Source of the DNA: Chara braunii
Lineage: Eukaryota; Streptophyta; Charophyceae; Charales; Characeae
NCBI GenBank assembly: GCA_003427395.1
Contig: BFEA01000234.1
Coordinates: 1,758,667 to 1,804,525, forward strand
Length of the DNA: 45,859 bases
Direction of reading: 5' to 3'
Positions within the stretch are counted from its first letter, which is position 1. The number at the start of each line of letters is the position of its first letter. Shown piece after piece: positions 43,515-45,859 of this stretch. The translations under genes and the position numbers were made by a program. The notes under the pieces are model-generated. The model was given only the letters and a program-made list of their open reading frames with translations, made no database searches and was not told the origin of the DNA.

Positions 43515-44035
43515 CCAGATCGGAACTGCAATCTTCCGTGCGGTTCTGGTTATGGTTGAAAAAGGAGGGCGACGGACAAAATGGTGAGCAATCAACGTCC
43601 ATCTAATTCAATAAGTACCGCTGGATGTCATGATTTTGTCATCCTATGCTCTGCGGCGTCTTCTCAGTGGAAACAATGCGGGTGTTGGGTCTGCTATGAA
43701 TGAGCCGTCGGCGGTCTGGTGTTCTCCATGTTTAGATGCTTTGGAAATTGGAAGGAAGGTAGGTACGATTGCAGCGGCAGTCGTGGAGGCGTGTTTGTCA
43801 TCTAGGGCTTGGCGGGATTGCCAAACACTGCAAACAGGCCTTCGGGCCAGTGTACTTCAGGGGTTTGTTACATGTGCTTTATGAGGGGTTACAAGGAGCT
43901 CTAGGCCTTTGGTTGGATGCCATTTTACCTGGGTAATAAGGCGTCCTGGGAATCTGATACCCGGGATGGGGTTTGAAGCTTTGTTTTTCCATACCCTTTT
44001 TTTTTTTGGGAGGGCATTAAAGTCAGAGACAGGGT
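43515..44035. other. unannotated DNA
   Basis: An 84-codon + frame at 43630 lacks any motif. Nothing else recognised. Confidence 0.35.
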
Positions 44036-44048
44036 GCTGGTAGCCTAC

Positions 44049-44237
44049 ACGATGAGTAGCGGTTGTGAGTAGCCGGTTGACGATTAGCGCTGGCTACGTA
44101 CAGGCATAGTCCAGCGATGGTGCGCGGGGGTCGGCTCTTCGCACCCTTGGTTTTACCCTCTGACTTTGATGAGCCACTAGATGAGTAGCGGTTGATGATT
44201 AGCACTGGCTATGCCGCAGGCGTAGTCCAGCGATAGT
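44049..44237. repeat. direct repeat, ~55-70 bp, two copies
   Basis: GATGAGTAGCGGTTG ... GATTAGCxCTGGCTA ... GTCCAGCGAT occurs at 44049-44119 and 44180-44237. Confidence 0.8.
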
Positions 44238-44326
44238 GACAGTGCCCACGTTCGCTTCCAGTACACTGTTCTCACCAATCAGCACTGAGGCTCCTCTCTT
44301 TGCTTGATTTCAGACTCAGTGCATGA

Positions 44327-44450
44327 GTCTCGACTGCGACAACAGCGACGTACCAGCGGGAGCTTCGATCGTCCTATTCTTTGTATGTGTCTCGACTGCG
44401 ACAACAGCGACGTACCAGCGGGAGCTTCGATCTTCCTATTCTTTGTATGC
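44327..44450. repeat. 62-bp tandem duplication
   Basis: Two adjacent 62-bp units, starting GTCTCGACTGCGACAACAGC at 44327 and 44389, differ at only about two bases, so the duplication is recent. Confidence 0.95.
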
Positions 44451-44699
44451 TCGTATTTTTTGTGACACACACTGTGTGTTGTTTGTGAAACGGTTTTCAC
44501 CTTTGCAGTAATGAGTGCAGATCCCAGGGTTCGATCCCTAGACCTCCCTTACCTGTGTACAGTACCTCTGAGTGTTCGATCCCTCAACCTGCGACTTAGG
44601 GTCATAGAGTTGTTAGTCGTAGGTTAGTGTGTCTGTCGATTTTTGAACCCTGTCGAATAGGAGTCTTAGGGAGTTCTAGAAGTAGTAGCCATAGATATC

Positions 44700-44790
44700 C
44701 TGAAGGGTCAAGGTCGTAGCTGCTACAGTCCTGAAAGGTCAAGGTCGTAGCTGCTACAGTTCTGGAAGGCCAAGTCCACGGCCTTCCGGA
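44700..44790. repeat. 31-bp tandem repeat plus inverted segment
   Basis: Units start at 44700 and 44731 (CTGAAxGGTCAAGGTCGTAG), with a diverged third at 44762. A GGCCTTCCGGAAGC/GCTTCCGG-type inverted repeat follows. Confidence 0.85.
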
Positions 44791-44906
44791 AGCTCCGGAA
44801 GCTGGCCTTTCGGAAAGGCCTATGCCACAGTCAAAGGCAAGTGGGCAAGTGGTGAGTCCTACCGTGCTGAGTCAGCGGTGCCAAGTCCCAGTCGTCCCAA
44901 GTCAGT

Positions 44907-44946
44907 CAGCAAGTACCATGAGGGACCAGCAAGTACCATGAGGGAC
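44907..44946. repeat. 20-bp tandem duplication
   Basis: CAGCAAGTACCATGAGGGAC occurs twice in tandem without change. Confidence 0.95.
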
Positions 44947-44997
44947 TGTGTGCACTACGGGGCCGGTGGGCAAGGGGCAGACCAGCGTCAACAGAAC

Positions 44998-45003
44998 TAT
45001 AAA
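44998..45003 (+). promoter_or_regulatory. TATA-like box
   Basis: AACTATAAATTGAGATG sits just downstream of the tandem-repeat cluster. It could be a core promoter of a host gene or of an unrecognised LTR. No coding sequence with recognisable homology follows within the window. Confidence 0.4.
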
Positions 45004-45859
45004 TTGAGATGCAGCGCCCAGCCATTCATTTTCATTCGCTGCGTGAGCCATGCGGAAGCGCTGCCTCAGCGACTTGTGCAAGGAGGTCTGCAGTGTGCCT
45101 GAAGACGAAGTGGGCAGTCGAGGAGCTGTTAGTGTTAGTAGTAGTTAGAGAGGCCATAGCCGCGACAGGTTAGAAGTTAGTGTGTGTGTATGTGCAAGAC
45201 TGGTGCGTGTGTGTATTCAGGGTGATCCTCAGACAGTGTGCGAACAGACGAGTTGGGTTGGCAGGCGCCTGTGCGCCCTGGCCTGTGTATACAAGTTTGT
45301 ATCTGAATTGAGTTCGAGACATCCATATCTCTGAGTTTTGAGTGGGCGCACAGTGACGCACTGCGCCAAAGCTGTTTGCCATCTGTTTGCATGTATGTGA
45401 AGTGACGAATGGAGCGAGTCTGATTGCATTTGTTCTATGCAGGATGTATCACTGGCTGCAGCACAAAATGGCCGTTTGTCCGATTGCTGGCTTACGGTTA
45501 CAAAGGTCCGTAAGAACAAGATGACATTCATCATGGCAGATCCCCGATTTCTCCTCATCGAGCTCCCTTTCGTTGATTACTAGGCCTTGGTGCTGGGTGT
45601 ATGCATAAGCAGTAGAGTGGGAGAAGGCTAGATCTAAAGGAGGCAACGCACAGGAATGGCCTGCATGCTTGCCTCGATGTTTTCAAAACCGATTCAGTTG
45701 GAAAGTTTTCTCCTGAAGAGTCTGCTGGCGGGGTGGACGAAATGCATCCAGGGTTTGGCGACGAGACTGTGGGAAGTTGCGTTTTTTTTTACTTTGTTTT
45801 GAGCCATTGCCGCTTTAGCTAAGACGTTGAAACTTTTTTTTTTTTTTTTTTTTTTTTAA
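45004..45859. other. unannotated end region with T-runs
   Basis: Rich in GTGTGTGT/GTATGT phrases (~45180-45215), with T-runs at ~45782-45791 and at the very end. No convincing gene. The terminal T-run may be the tail of another - strand retroposon cut by the window edge. Confidence 0.4.

Noticed and set aside
44528-44583. tRNA gene or tRNA-SINE suggested by GGGTTCGATCCC twice
   Set aside because: Only B-box-like T-arm phrases are present; no matching D-arm, anticodon stem or acceptor pairing could be assembled around them.

Overview
The window looks like repeat-dominated nuclear DNA of a streptophyte plant or charophyte alga. The support is a plant-type L1 LINE with a DUF4283-like ORF1, a LINE with a zf-RVT C-terminus, two Ty3/gypsy elements primed by initiator tRNA-Met, and small hAT-like and TTAA-type elements. 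A Chara-like genome is my guess, not shown by the sequence. I recognise no intact host gene, tRNA, rRNA or CRISPR array. Almost all interpretable coding sequence is transposon-derived and most of it is broken by stops and frameshifts.

Layout. 1-7.5 kb holds a GA-rich low-complexity tract, a decayed gag-like remnant (~1.24-1.75 kb), a 586-bp element flanked by TTAA, a 750-bp hAT-like element with an 8-bp target duplication, short tandem repeats, a striking multi-hairpin array (5.05-5.8 kb) and a duplicated ~290-350-bp unit. 7.6-11.3 kb is an L1-type LINE on the + strand: ORF1 (one in-frame TGA), then ORF2, which stops inside the endonuclease at a palindromic minisatellite. 11.3-13.97 kb is unannotated DNA with small repeats and one short A-tailed retroposed copy (12.55 kb).

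13.97-27.86 kb is a large gypsy element on the - strand (element 1): ~2.4-kb LTRs, each with an assembly gap starting at the same base, a PBS at 25.37 kb, gag-protease-RT-RNase H, then a PHD-like zinc finger ahead of the integrase, and an extra unidentified ORF between integrase and the 3' LTR. 27.86-29.46 kb has only degenerate repeats.

29.46-43.37 kb is a nested pair on the - strand. A LINE (EN-RT-zf-RVT, 38.60-43.37 kb) appears to be split near its 3' end by a complete 8.9-kb chromovirus (element 2, 29.709-38.602 kb; 1043/1044-bp TG...CA LTRs, CTTT duplication, PBS, PPT, C-terminal chromodomain). The LINE's 3' UTR and poly(A) lie on the far side, at 29.464-29.708 kb. 43.37-45.86 kb contains a second short A-tailed copy, tandem repeats, a TATA-like box and terminal T-runs.

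The most interesting points are the PHD-like finger plus extra ORF in element 1, set against the ordinary chromodomain of element 2; a covarying stem-loop shared by the LINE 3' UTR and short A-tailed copies; and the hairpin array at 5.05-5.8 kb. Many lesions are TGA or TAG where CGA or CAG would fit, as expected of methylated, silenced transposons.
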